62,962 bases of DNA from Gemmatimonadota bacterium (lineage in GTDB: Bacteria; Gemmatimonadota; Gemmatimonadetes; Gemmatimonadales; Gemmatimonadaceae), in the NCBI GenBank assembly GCA_947461225.1, contig CANHJV010000002.1, positions 1 to 62,962 on the forward strand. Reading direction: 5' to 3'. The first letter of the stretch is position 1, and the number at the start of each line of letters is the position of its first letter. Made by a program: the position numbers and the translations under genes. The notes below the pieces were generated by a model. That model saw nothing but the letters and a program-made list of their open reading frames with translations. It did not search any database and had not been told where the DNA came from. This document shows positions 1-8,564 of the stretch, piece after piece.

Positions 1-132
1 CGGGCGCGGGCCGACGAGGCGCTGTACTCCGCCAAGCGCAGCGGCCGCAATCGCATGGTCCTCTGGTCGCACGGCCTCGATGCACTGCGCCTCAGCCACT
101 CCAGCGGGGAGTACCCGCCGTTCAAGGGATAA
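1..132 (+). CDS. GGDEF-domain protein (diguanylate cyclase), C-terminal fragment
   Basis: Only the last 43 codons are inside the window; the gene begins upstream. The reading frame opens at base 1 with the residues ADEALYSAKRSGRNR, the A-x-ALY-x-AK-x-x-GRNR signature that closes the GGDEF domain of diguanylate cyclases, which make cyclic di-GMP from two GTP. About 27 residues follow with no recognisable domain before TAA. Whether the protein is active cannot be judged because the GGDEF motif itself lies outside. It runs convergently into the PhzF-like gene with 3 bases between the stop codons. Confidence 0.8.
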   Translation, partial: RARADEALYSAKRSGRNRMVLWSHGLDALRLSHSSGEYPPFKG

Positions 133-135
133 TGG

Positions 136-1095
136 CTACCGCACCACCATCGTCCCTTCGCTCACCAGCACCGTCGCGCCACCCACGCGCACGGCATCGA
201 TCACACCGCCGTGCTTGTGCGCTTCGATCTGCAACCGGCTGGGACGACCCATTTCCACGCCCTGTGCCACGTTCCACGTGAGCAGCCCGTCGCGCGGCGT
301 GCGCTTGGCCAGATAGCCCGCCAGGCAGGCATTCGCCGACCCCGTGGCCGGGTCTTCCGGCACCGTGGAGCCGGGCACGAACACCCGCGCGCGGATGTCG
401 CAGCCGCGCACATGTGCCGGCAGCAGCGCGTCACGGGCGGCGTTGCGCGCCGCATCACCGTCGCGTGACATCGCGAACACCATCGGCCACGCCGCCCATT
501 TCCCCTTGAGCACCGCTTCCCACGCATCGGTGCGCAGCCGCGCGCGCTCCACCGCCTCCACACTGTTCAGCGCAATCAGCTGGAAGGGCAGGCCACAACT
601 CACCCCGGTCGGCGCATGCGCGCCGCCCACCAGATCGGACGCCGACAGCGACAGCACACGCGCCAGGGCCTCGAGATCGGTCACCTCCACCCGCTCCTCC
701 GGCAACTGCGCCGTCGTGAGCTGCGCGTGCACCGGCACGCCATCGGCAAGCGTGATACGCACCGGCACCGGCCCCACATTCTCGCCCAACACGAGCGTCA
801 TCTCGCTCCCCACGGCCGGCACTTCGCCACTGGCCACCAGCACATGCGCCGTGCCGATGGTCGGATGCCCCGCAAACGGCACCTCGAGTTCCGGCGTGAA
901 GATGCGCACCCGCCGCGTGTGCGACGGATCCTCCGGCGCGAACACGAACGTCGTTTCCGCGTAGTTGAACTCCCGCGTGATCGCCTGCAGCGTCTCGGTG
1001 GGTAATCCCTCCGCGCCGAACACCACGGCGAGCTGGTTGCCCGTGAAGGGTTCGGAGGTGAAGACGTCGCAGGTGATAAATCGAATCGTACGCAT
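136..1095 (-). CDS. PhzF family isomerase/epimerase-like protein
   Basis: The 319-residue protein has full PhzF length. Landmarks are NYAETTF with the putative catalytic Glu47, a glycine-rich FAGHPTIGTAH motif, and EDPATGSANACLAGYL near the C-terminus, which fits the second half of the two-lobed diaminopimelate-epimerase fold. PhzF proteins catalyse proton shifts on small amino or hydroxy acids. No phenazine genes are nearby, so a phenazine role is unlikely and the true substrate is unknown. The ATG at 1095 keeps the conserved first beta strand (IRFITCDVF). A heptamer-repeat element occupies the upstream gap. Confidence 0.88.
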   Translation of the reverse strand: MRTIRFITCDVFTSEPFTGNQLAVVFGAEGLPTETLQAITREFNYAETTFVFAPEDPSHTRRVRIFTPELEVPFAGHPTIGTAHVLVASGEVPAVGSEMTLVLGENVGPVPVRITLADGVPVHAQLTTAQLPEERVEVTDLEALARVLSLSASDLVGGAHAPTGVSCGLPFQLIALNSVEAVERARLRTDAWEAVLKGKWAAWPMVFAMSRDGDAARNAARDALLPAHVRGCDIRARVFVPGSTVPEDPATGSANACLAGYLAKRTPRDGLLTWNVAQGVEMGRPSRLQIEAHKHGGVIDAVRVGGATVLVSEGTMVVR

Positions 1096-1114
1096 AGAGC
1101 GGGAAGGAGAAAAA

Positions 1115-1200
1115 CAGTAAGGGGTAGGGAGTATGGGGTAGGGAGTAGCGGACAGAGAGTTCTACTCCCGACCCCCTACTCCATACCCCCTACTTCGCCG
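1115..1200. repeat. Inverted heptamer repeat element A (G-rich/C-rich arms)
   Basis: The gap between the PhzF-like gene and pruA is filled by two inverted arms separated by about 13 bases. Arm 1 (about 1117-1148) and the complement of arm 2 (1163-1196) match at 29 of 33 positions. Read 5' to 3', arm 2 is a run of degenerate heptamers CTACTCC, CGACCCC, CTACTCC, ATACCCC capped by CTACTTCGC. The cap is followed within two bases by the TTA that is the pruA stop codon. In pruA mRNA the element would fold into a stem of about 33 bp. Arm 1 also contains four G-runs in a row (1121-1143) that fit a G-quadruplex pattern. Confidence 0.75.
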
Positions 1201-2832
1201 TTATCCCAAGAACGGGTACCGCCAATCCAACGGGCTCGAGAACGTCTCTTTGATGTTCCGCGCACTCACCCAGCGCATCAGGTTGAGCTTCGAGCCCGCC
1301 TTGTCATTCGTGCCCGAGCCACGCGCGCCGCCGAACGGCTGCTGCCCCACCACCGCGCCCGTCGGCTTGTCGTTGATGTACAGATTGCCCGCGCTCTGCC
1401 GCAGCACGCTCATCGCTTCGCGCACCGCCCCGCGGTCGCGTGAGAAGATCGCGCCGGTGAGGGCGTACGGCGACGTCGTATCCACCAGCGTGAGCGTCTC
1501 GCGCCACGCCGCGTCGTCGTACGGATGGATCGTGATCACCGGGCCGAACAGCTCTTCGCACAGCATGCGGTGCTTGGGGTCGTCCGTTTCCACGATCGTG
1601 GGCTCGATGAACCAGCCCTTCGAGTCGTCGTAGCCACCGCCGGCGACGATGTTGGCCGACGTCTTGGCGTCGTCCAGATATCCCTTCAGGCGATTGAACG
1701 CCTTCTGGTCGATCACCGCCGCCACGAAGTTCGAGAAGTCGCGCACGTCGCCCTGCTTCATCTCCGCCATCATCTTGATGCAGCGTTCCTTCACGTCGGG
1801 CCACATCGACTTCGGCACGTAGGCGCGGCTGGCCGCCGAGCACTTCTGTCCCTGGTATTCGAACGCGCCGCGCACGATGCCTACGGCCACCGCCTGCGGA
1901 TCGGCGCTCGGATGCACCACGATGAAGTCCTTGCCGCCCGTCTCACCCACGATGCGCGGATACGACTTGTACGTGCCCATGTTCGAGCCGATCGTCTTCC
2001 ACATGCTGTTAAACACGCCCGTGGAACCGGTGAAGTGCACGCCGGCCAGATCGCGGTGCGCCAGCGCGATGTCGGAGATCATGCCCGCGTCGCCCGGGAT
2101 GAAGTTGATCACGCCCGGCGGCAGCCCCGCCTCTTCCAGCAGCTGCATCGTGTACCACGACGACAGCAGCGCGGTGGCCGACGGCTTCCAGAGCACCACA
2201 TTGCCCATCAACGCCGGGGCGCCCGGCAGATTGCCGCCGATCGCCGTGAAGTTGAACGGCGTGACCGCGTACACGAACCCTTCCAGCGGACGGTAGTCGA
2301 GCTGGTTCCACATCGTGTGGTCGGAGATCGGCTGCTCGCTGTACAGGTCCTGCGCGAACTGCGCGTTGAAGCGCCAGAAGTCGATCAGCTCGCAGGCGGC
2401 ATCGATCTCGGCCTGGTGTACCGTCTTCGCCTGCCCGAGCATCGTCGCGGCGTTGATCGTGTCGCGCCACGTCGTCGTCAGCAACTCGGCGGCCCGCAGG
2501 AACACCGCGGCGCGGTCTTCCCAACGCCAGCTCGACCACTCGGCAGACGCCGCGGCGCTGGCCGCAATTGCCTCGTGCACCAGCGCCGGCGTGGCCTTGT
2601 GGTACGTGGCCAGCACATGCTGGTGGTCACACGGCATCGTCACGGTTCCGGTGTTGCCGGTGTGAATCCGGCGACCGCCGATCACGATGGGAATCTCGAC
2701 CTGCTCGGCCGCCATGCGGTCGAGACGGAGCTTCAGGTTCTTCGTTTCGGGCGAGTTCGGCGCGTAGGTACGCACCGGCTCGTTCGCGGCGACCGGCACG
2801 CGACGCGTGCCATCGAAGGCGGCAAAAGACAT
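1201..2832 (-). CDS. pruA: L-glutamate gamma-semialdehyde (delta-1-pyrroline-5-carboxylate) dehydrogenase
   Basis: This 543-residue NAD-dependent aldehyde dehydrogenase would oxidise glutamate semialdehyde/P5C to glutamate in proline catabolism. Visible ALDH landmarks are the TPFNF oxyanion Asn194, the HFTGST cofactor loop near 267, the general base Glu297 in VGETGGKDF and the nucleophile Cys331 in GQKCSAASR. Length and the early YAPNSPETKNL segment match the monofunctional P5CDH branch (ALDH4 type) rather than the PutA fusion. No proline dehydrogenase is adjacent. The stop codon abuts repeat element A. Confidence 0.93.
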   Translation of the reverse strand: MSFAAFDGTRRVPVAANEPVRTYAPNSPETKNLKLRLDRMAAEQVEIPIVIGGRRIHTGNTGTVTMPCDHQHVLATYHKATPALVHEAIAASAAASAEWSSWRWEDRAAVFLRAAELLTTTWRDTINAATMLGQAKTVHQAEIDAACELIDFWRFNAQFAQDLYSEQPISDHTMWNQLDYRPLEGFVYAVTPFNFTAIGGNLPGAPALMGNVVLWKPSATALLSSWYTMQLLEEAGLPPGVINFIPGDAGMISDIALAHRDLAGVHFTGSTGVFNSMWKTIGSNMGTYKSYPRIVGETGGKDFIVVHPSADPQAVAVGIVRGAFEYQGQKCSAASRAYVPKSMWPDVKERCIKMMAEMKQGDVRDFSNFVAAVIDQKAFNRLKGYLDDAKTSANIVAGGGYDDSKGWFIEPTIVETDDPKHRMLCEELFGPVITIHPYDDAAWRETLTLVDTTSPYALTGAIFSRDRGAVREAMSVLRQSAGNLYINDKPTGAVVGQQPFGGARGSGTNDKAGSKLNLMRWVSARNIKETFSSPLDWRYPFLG

Positions 2833-2906
2833 GAGACGTTCTCCGAGAGGGCAGGATGAGGAATCGGAAAGCTAGCGTCGTGCGGTTCTTGCAGTACCCT
2901 TCGCGT

Positions 2907-4013
2907 ATGGCCCTGCCTTCCGCCCGTCTGTCCGTCCCGTTCCGGTGCTCCCGGACCCGCCGTCCCTCGTGGGCGGCCCCGTTCGTGCTCATCGTCGCCC
3001 TCACGGCGTGCGAGACGCCGGCCGTCCGCTGGGTCGATACCGAAGCCGAGGCAACCAATCTGCCGTCGCCACTGACGTACCCGCCGTACGTGGCCACCGA
3101 CTCCACCCTGCAGGCGTCATCGCCGTACGCCGACTTCCTCCTCACGCAGGATCTGTGGCGCGAGGCGGGCGGCACCAGCCTGCTCGCTCCCGCCGCGGCG
3201 GCGATGGCCGAGGCCGGCGACGTGGTGGAGCCCCATGCCATGCTGCCGGCGGTACAGACGGCGCCGGCGCCCCTGACGTCGCTCGGCAACGGCAACGCGC
3301 CCGTCGATTCCCTGCGCTGCGCCCGTTCCATCCGGATCGTCTCGGCCGGTGCGCGGGGGCAGGTCGCGGTGTGGTGGAGTCGCGGCGCTGGCGGGCGCGT
3401 ACGCCTCGCGGCGGCCTGGCGGGATAGCATCATGGCCCCGACCCCCGATTCGGCGGCTGGCGGGGGCGCTGGTGCCCCTGTCGCCGCGCCGGCGCGGGCA
3501 TGGCGCGGGCCGATCATGGTCGACTCGCTCGATCAGGGGCCCGGCGACGCGCAGGCGGCCGAACGCGGCGCCTACGGCTGCGCCCGTCCCGCCCCCAGTC
3601 TGGCCATCGACAAAAAGTACGGGTACGTCCACGTCGCCTATGCCCTCACCGGTCCCGAAGGCCCCGGTGTGTTTTACGCGCACCAGATGGATCCGCGATC
3701 GCAGTTCGAGCCGCCGATCGCGATCATCTACGGCGAGCGGATCGGCGACGCGCGCGTGGCGGTCGATGGCGATCTGGTGGCGGTGGCATACGAGGATCCG
3801 AACAGCGGCCTCGGTCGCCGCAAGATCGGGCTGGCCGTGTCGCGCACCGCGGGGCATCTCTTCGAAGACCGCCTCACCGCCAGCGGTGGAATCTCCAACG
3901 CCCGCGACCCGCATCTGATCGTGCGTGGACGCGCGGTCGTGGTTGGCTGGAGTGAAACGGCCGACGGCGCCGATCCGGTGTTCCGGTTGCGCCGAGCCCG
4001 CGTGGCACGCTGA
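2907..4013 (+). CDS. Putative lipoprotein with BNR/sialidase-like repeats
   Basis: The product has about 368 residues and no confident family. With the ATG at 2907 it begins with a basic segment, a hydrophobic stretch and the lipobox LTAC, so it is probably a lipoprotein; an ATG at 2856 would only add 17 residues before this signal. The C-terminal half has several short strands of the type GDLVAVAYEDPNSG and RAVVVGWSETADG, which resemble the blades of a BNR/sialidase-like propeller, but I see no complete catalytic set. It is divergent from pruA with about 75 bases between starts. Function unknown. Confidence 0.72.
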   Translation: MALPSARLSVPFRCSRTRRPSWAAPFVLIVALTACETPAVRWVDTEAEATNLPSPLTYPPYVATDSTLQASSPYADFLLTQDLWREAGGTSLLAPAAAAMAEAGDVVEPHAMLPAVQTAPAPLTSLGNGNAPVDSLRCARSIRIVSAGARGQVAVWWSRGAGGRVRLAAAWRDSIMAPTPDSAAGGGAGAPVAAPARAWRGPIMVDSLDQGPGDAQAAERGAYGCARPAPSLAIDKKYGYVHVAYALTGPEGPGVFYAHQMDPRSQFEPPIAIIYGERIGDARVAVDGDLVAVAYEDPNSGLGRRKIGLAVSRTAGHLFEDRLTASGGISNARDPHLIVRGRAVVVGWSETADGADPVFRLRRARVAR

Positions 4014-4059
4014 ATATGCGGGCACGCTTCGCACTTCTCCTCATTCCGTTCTGATTCGT

Positions 4060-4968
4060 ATGTCGCTTCTTCTTGGCGCCCACTGCATCGATACCGGCGG
4101 CATCCCCATGGCCGCGCGCCGCGCCGGTAAGGCGGGCATGCAGGCCCTCCAGATCTTCAGCGCCATTCCGAAGTTCTACAACGACAAGGTCGGGGTGAAA
4201 CCCGATCGGCTCGCCCGCTATCAGGAAGCCTTGGCCGAGGCCGGTATCCGTCCCGAGCACGTCATCGTGCACGCGGCGTACGTGATCAACTGCGCCACGC
4301 CCGACGAAGAGAAGTGGAATCGCGCGGCCGCCGCGCTGGCCAAGGAGTTCGAGCGGTCCACCGCGCTGGGCGTGGCCGGCGTGTGCTTCCATCCGGGGGC
4401 GGCCACCGACGGCGACCGAGACGCGGCGATCGCCCGCGTCTCCGAAGCGATGCGTCGTGCGCTGGCGGCGGTGCCGGCCAGTCACACCCGCTTGCTCATC
4501 GAGAACACCGCCGGCGCCGGTACCACGGTGGGGCGTACCCCCGAAGAAGTCGGCGCCATGCTGGCCGGCATCCCGGCGGCCGATCGCGCGCGCACCGGCT
4601 ACGGACTCGATACCTGTCATCTCTTCGCGTCGGGGTATCCGATCGCGACGTCGCGCGCCGATCTCACGCAGGTGCTCGATGCCTTCGAAGCCGCCACTGG
4701 CGAACCGCCGGCCTTCTTTCACCTCAACGACAGCGAAGGCGCGCTCGGCTCCAATCGCGATCGGCATGCGCTGATCGGTGAAGGGCTGATCGGGGCCGAT
4801 GCGTTCAGCTGGTTGCTGCACGACCGCCGCGCGCAGGGGGTGCCGCTTATCCTCGAGACGCCGCAGGAACTCGCCGACATCGCCGAGGATGACGACACGC
4901 CCGATCCGTGGGACGTACGCTCGCTCGCGGTGCTGCGCGCGCTGGCGGCGGAGCCGCCGCGCGGCTGA
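4060..4968 (+). CDS. nfo: Deoxyribonuclease IV (AP endonuclease IV)
   Basis: The 302-residue product cleaves DNA 5' to abasic sites in base-excision repair. The TIM-barrel metal ligands are all visible in order: HAAYVIN, CFHPGA, LLIENTAGAGTTVG (Glu), GLDTCHLFASG (Asp and His), FHLNDSEGALGSNRDRH, and LILETPQE (Glu). The start at 4060 gives MSLLLGAHC, the usual first strand of the family; the frame stays open upstream for 45 codons but that stretch lies inside the preceding gene. The next gene starts 10 bases after its stop, so co-transcription is likely. Confidence 0.95.
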   Translation: MSLLLGAHCIDTGGIPMAARRAGKAGMQALQIFSAIPKFYNDKVGVKPDRLARYQEALAEAGIRPEHVIVHAAYVINCATPDEEKWNRAAAALAKEFERSTALGVAGVCFHPGAATDGDRDAAIARVSEAMRRALAAVPASHTRLLIENTAGAGTTVGRTPEEVGAMLAGIPAADRARTGYGLDTCHLFASGYPIATSRADLTQVLDAFEAATGEPPAFFHLNDSEGALGSNRDRHALIGEGLIGADAFSWLLHDRRAQGVPLILETPQELADIAEDDDTPDPWDVRSLAVLRALAAEPPRG

Positions 4969-4978
4969 TGGGTCGCTG

Positions 4979-6010
4979 ATGCGCAGCGGGCGGCGGACAT
5001 TGCTCGCGGTGACGTTGGTGTGGGCGGCCCTGCCGGCCTGTGAGCGCCGCACGGGGCCGACCACCGGTGCGATCGAGCATCGCGAGGTGCGCATCGTCGT
5101 GGACCGTACCGTGACGCTGGCGGGCGATCTCGCCCTGCCGTCGAGGCCGATCCCGACGGCCGCCCCGACGGTTTCACCCACGCCGGCGCCGGCCGTGCTG
5201 ATGTTGAGTGGTTCAGGCCCGCAGGACCGCGATGGTGCGCGCACCGAGTTGCCCGGCTATCGCCCCTTCGTCGATATCGCCGACACGTTGCTCGCCGCCG
5301 GCTTCGCCGTGCTGCGGCTCGATGACCGCGGCGTTGGGGCCTCCAGCGGGCGCGCGGATGGCGCGACGACCGAAGACTTTGCGCGCGATGCCGCGGCCGC
5401 GGTGACCTGGCTGCGCGGTCAGCCGCGCGTCGATCCCGAGCGGATCGCCCTCGTGGGACACAGCGAGGGGGCCCTCGTGGCCCTGCTGGTGGCGCGCCGC
5501 GATCCCCGCGTGTGGGCGCTGGGACTCGTGGGCGCGGCCTCACGCCCCGGGCGCGAAATCGCGCGATGGCAGCGCGCGACGCTGGTCGCGGGCGATCTCA
5601 CCACCTGGCCGCCGGCGCAACGTGCGGCGGTGCTGGCGCGTGCCGAATCGGAGGCCGATGCGATCGCCGCCACCGATCCCTGGCTGCGCACCTGGTTCTC
5701 CCTCGACCCTCGCGCGATCGCGCGTGACGTCCGCCAACCCGTGCTGCTGCTGCATGGCGCGAACGACCGGCAGGTGCCGGTGGAGCAGTCCGAGGAGCTC
5801 GCGGCCGCGCTGCACGACGCGCGCACCGTGCGGGTCCCGCACACCAATCACCTCCTGCTCGATGACTTCGACGGGGATCCGCGCGGCTACGTGCGCCTCT
5901 CGGCGCGTCGCGTCGAGGGGGAGATGCTGCGCGCGCTCGTCGCGTTTCTCACGCAGCAGCACGGCAAAAATCGTTTCTCCGAGGGAAGCACGGCCAAAAA
6001 AACCCGCTGA
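4979..6010 (+). CDS. Alpha/beta-hydrolase lipoprotein
   Basis: The 343-residue serine hydrolase starts with ATG at 4979, giving a hydrophobic signal that ends in the lipobox LPAC. The nucleophile elbow is GHSEGA, the acid is in GANDRQVP and the catalytic His is in PHTNHLLLDD, so the triad is complete. The LRLDDRGVGAS segment is typical of the family of secreted bacterial hydrolases that act on small esters or acylated compounds. Substrate unknown. It follows nfo by 10 bases. The longer frame starting at 4799 overlaps nfo and would bury the lipobox, so I reject it. Confidence 0.85.
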   Translation: MRSGRRTLLAVTLVWAALPACERRTGPTTGAIEHREVRIVVDRTVTLAGDLALPSRPIPTAAPTVSPTPAPAVLMLSGSGPQDRDGARTELPGYRPFVDIADTLLAAGFAVLRLDDRGVGASSGRADGATTEDFARDAAAAVTWLRGQPRVDPERIALVGHSEGALVALLVARRDPRVWALGLVGAASRPGREIARWQRATLVAGDLTTWPPAQRAAVLARAESEADAIAATDPWLRTWFSLDPRAIARDVRQPVLLLHGANDRQVPVEQSEELAAALHDARTVRVPHTNHLLLDDFDGDPRGYVRLSARRVEGEMLRALVAFLTQQHGKNRFSEGSTAKKTR

Positions 6011-6181
6011 TTTCGCTACGAAGTGCGCGTTTCAGAGGGAAAAACGTGAAAAGCACTATTGCGCGACGTATTCGTGATTGTAGTTTTGGCCGTCCGCTGA
6101 GACGTAACCGCGTCTTCGCGAGATCTGTCGAGAGCTGTACCGCTCGACGCGACCCGACGGGTTACCACCCCAGGAGACAAC

Positions 6182-6604
6182 ATGGCCGCTGCGAAGAAGT
6201 CTGCGAAGAAAGCTGCAAAGAAGGCCGCCCCGAAGAAGGCCGCCGCCAAGAAGGCGCCTGCGAAGAAGGCCGCCCCGAAGAAGGCCGCGGTGAAGAAGGC
6301 CGCCCCGAAGAAGGCCGCCGTGAAGAAGGCGCCGGCCAAGAAGGCCGCCAAGCGTACGCCGAACGCGGCGTTCATGAAGGCCCTGACGCCGAGCAGCGAG
6401 CTCGCCGCCGTCGTCGGCGACAAGCCGCTTCCGCGTACGGAAGTCGTGAAGAAGCTGTGGGCCTACATCAAGAAGCACGGCCTGCAGGATGCCAAGAACA
6501 AGCGCAACATCAACGCCGACGACAAGCTCAAGGCCGTGTTCGGTGGCAAGAAGTCCGTCAGCATGTTCGAGATGACGTCGCTGGTCTCCAAGCACCTGTC
6601 GTAA
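6182..6604 (+). CDS. SWIB/MDM2-domain protein with histone H1-like Lys/Ala/Pro-rich N-terminus
   Basis: The 140-residue protein has two parts. Residues 1-57 are almost only Lys, Ala and Pro in repeating AAKKA and APKKA units. Residues about 60-140 are a SWIB domain (ALTPSSELAAVVG, LPRTEVVKKLWAYIKKHGLQD, KAVFGGKKSVSMFEM). SWIB domains occur in eukaryotic chromatin remodellers and in chlamydial DNA topoisomerase/SWIB fusions, and the basic tail resembles bacterial histone-like proteins, so nucleoid binding is a reasonable inference. A good ribosome site (AGGAG, 5 bases before ATG) fixes the start. The gene is followed by a strong terminator, so it is probably monocistronic and well expressed. 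Confidence 0.9.
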   Translation: MAAAKKSAKKAAKKAAPKKAAAKKAPAKKAAPKKAAVKKAAPKKAAVKKAPAKKAAKRTPNAAFMKALTPSSELAAVVGDKPLPRTEVVKKLWAYIKKHGLQDAKNKRNINADDKLKAVFGGKKSVSMFEMTSLVSKHLS

Positions 6605-6630
6605 CTCCCGACGGTTTGCTGCGTATGTTG

Positions 6631-6662
6631 AAGGGGCGCGTCCGTGATGGGCGCGCCCCTTT
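6631..6662 (+). terminator. Rho-independent terminator of the SWIB gene
   Basis: A perfect 10-bp GC-rich stem (AAGGGGCGCG pairing with CGCGCCCCTT) with a 12-base loop begins 27 bases after the SWIB stop codon and ends in a short T tract. It separates the SWIB gene from lepB. Confidence 0.8.
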
Positions 6663-6699
6663 GATCTAGTCCGTCCTCGACTTCCCAACCGCACCGCCC

Positions 6700-7512
6700 G
6701 TGGCCTCGAAAAGCAGCTCGTCGACAAGCAGCACCGATCGCAAGAGTGTGGCGAACCTCCGCGCCGGCAAGTCCTCCGGCAAGCCGTCAGGCGGTGGCGG
6801 CGGCTCCACCCTCTGGGAAAACGTCAAGGCGATTCTCGTCACGCTGGCGATTTTCCTCGCCATCCGGACGTTTCTGATCGAGGCCTACCGCATCCCGTCC
6901 GGGAGCATGATCCCCACGTTGCTGGTGGGCGACTGGCTGTTCGTGAACAAGCTGGCCTACGGTCCGCACGTCCCGTTCACCGACATCAACCTGCCGGGGT
7001 ACGACGACCCGGAACGTGGGGATGTGGTGGTGTTCGTCTCGCCCAATCAGGTCGATCAGCCCGACGATCCGAACCCGATTCTCGTGAAGCGCCTCGTTGC
7101 CGTGGCTGGCGATACCGTCTGGATGCGCGGAGGCGTTTTCCATGTGAACGGCATGGCGCAGCGGCAGGGCTTCCCGGCCTCCGAGAATCCGAAGGGCGAC
7201 GGTGGTTTCTCCCACCCGCTCTTCAGCTGGCAGAAACAGTTTGAAGTCCGCGGAACGCGTGCCGGCGATCCGCCCGCGTCGCCCACGCTCGATGATTGGG
7301 GGCCGTTGGTCGTACCCGCGGATTTCCTCTTCATGCTCGGCGACAATCGCTACGACTCCAAGGACGGTCGCTACTGGGGCTTCGTGCCGCGGGAGAACGT
7401 GCGGGGACGCCCGGTGTTCGTGTACTACTCGTATAACGCCGACGAAAGCACACGCCCCTTGCCGTTCATCACCGATATCCGGTGGGGACGCATCGGGACG
7501 ATCCTCAAGTAA
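6700..7512 (+). CDS. lepB: Signal peptidase I
   Basis: The 270-residue S26A peptidase cleaves Sec and Tat signal peptides. A Ser/Gly-rich cytoplasmic leader (residues 1-37) precedes one membrane segment (about 43-60). Box B holds the catalytic Ser69 in PSGSMIPTLL, box D the catalytic Lys130 in ILVKRLVAVAGD, and box E reads LGDNRYDSKDGRYWGFV. The start is GTG at 6700; an alternative downstream start would remove only the low-complexity leader. Its TAA overlaps the ATG of the next gene (TAATG), so the two are translationally coupled. Confidence 0.94.
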   Translation: MASKSSSSTSSTDRKSVANLRAGKSSGKPSGGGGGSTLWENVKAILVTLAIFLAIRTFLIEAYRIPSGSMIPTLLVGDWLFVNKLAYGPHVPFTDINLPGYDDPERGDVVVFVSPNQVDQPDDPNPILVKRLVAVAGDTVWMRGGVFHVNGMAQRQGFPASENPKGDGGFSHPLFSWQKQFEVRGTRAGDPPASPTLDDWGPLVVPADFLFMLGDNRYDSKDGRYWGFVPRENVRGRPVFVYYSYNADESTRPLPFITDIRWGRIGTILK

Positions 7513-8513
7513 TGACGCGCGCCTCGCGGCTGCTTGCCTTTGCGCTGTCCCTCGGGAGCGCGACCGCTGCGTGGGCGCAGACCGGAACCGCCACCGGGAC
7601 GGTGCGCACCGATACCATCTGGTCGCAGTCATTGGGCGCCTCCAAAGCGCTCGTGGTGTACCTGCCGCCCTCGTACAACGCGGCGGCGCGTACCCGCTAT
7701 CCGCTGCTGGTGTACCTACACGGCCGCACCGGCAGCGAGCGCAATTGGGTGGACGCTGGCCGGCTCCACCTCACGATGGACTCGCTGGTACGCGCCGGGG
7801 CGCCCGAAGCCATCATCGCCATGCCTGACGGCGATGACGGGTGGTACGCCACCTGGAATCAGCTGGGCGACGTAAACGCCTGTCGGGCCGATACCGCTCG
7901 CCGCGAACCCGCCACGACCTATTGCGTGCCGTGGACGCGCTACGACGACTACATCGCGCGCGACATCGTGTCGCATATGGACACGCGCTATCGCACGAAG
8001 GCCAACCGCGAGAGCCGCGGGATCGCCGGTCTGAGTATGGGTGGCTTCGGCGCGCTCACCGTGGCGTTGCAGTATCCCGACGTCTTCGCCGCCGCCGCCA
8101 GCCACTCGGGCGTCGTGTCGCCGCGCTACCTCGGCCCCACACCGTTTGCGCCGCCCGCCCGCTACGCCAACACGACCGCCGAGTTGCAGGCGGCTGCGCG
8201 GAATCTGTGGTCGGATCTGCGTTGGGTGATGGGGAAGGACACCATCGGCTGGAACGCGCGTGATCCGGGGCAGATGGCGCAGCGGCTCCAGCAACGGGCT
8301 GTCGCAGGTGGACCGAAACTGCCGCAGCTTATGTTCGACGTCGGGGTGTCCGACGCGTACGTCGACCAGAATCGCGACCTGCACGCCACGCTCACCCGTG
8401 TGGGGGTGCCGCATCGCTACACGGAGTGGCCTGGCGCGCATACCTGGGCCTACTGGCAGACGCACGCCGCCGAGAGCCTCCAGTTCCTGCTGGGAAACGT
8501 GGCGGGCCGCTAG
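7512..8513 (+). CDS. Secreted esterase of the esterase D/Fes family
   Basis: The 333-residue product has a signal peptide ending near WAQ (about residue 20) and an alpha/beta-hydrolase domain with YPLLVYLHGRTGSERNW, AIIAMPDGDDGWY and the nucleophile elbow GLSMGGFGAL. The late AYVDQNRDLH and PGAHTWAYWQTH segments supply the likely Asp and His. This is the PF00756-type putative esterase family (S-formylglutathione hydrolase, feruloyl esterase, enterochelin esterase); export argues for an extracytoplasmic ester substrate. It shares TAATG with lepB. Confidence 0.85.
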   Translation: MTRASRLLAFALSLGSATAAWAQTGTATGTVRTDTIWSQSLGASKALVVYLPPSYNAAARTRYPLLVYLHGRTGSERNWVDAGRLHLTMDSLVRAGAPEAIIAMPDGDDGWYATWNQLGDVNACRADTARREPATTYCVPWTRYDDYIARDIVSHMDTRYRTKANRESRGIAGLSMGGFGALTVALQYPDVFAAAASHSGVVSPRYLGPTPFAPPARYANTTAELQAAARNLWSDLRWVMGKDTIGWNARDPGQMAQRLQQRAVAGGPKLPQLMFDVGVSDAYVDQNRDLHATLTRVGVPHRYTEWPGAHTWAYWQTHAAESLQFLLGNVAGR

Positions 8514-8564
8514 CCGCGCGCGGGAAAGGCTGGCGTCTGCCCCGACGGGACGTAGCTTGCCAGC

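Noticed and set aside
136-1095. Phenazine biosynthesis role for the PhzF-like gene
   Set aside because: No other phz gene is present; PhzF-like proteins are widespread without phenazine production.
1525-2859. A 444-codon plus-strand frame opposite pruA
   Set aside because: Arg/His-rich translation without domain; pruA has all ALDH catalytic residues.
6182-6360. Lys/Ala codon repeats taken as a non-coding satellite
   Set aside because: They are the first codons of a protein with a clear ribosome site and an intact SWIB domain.
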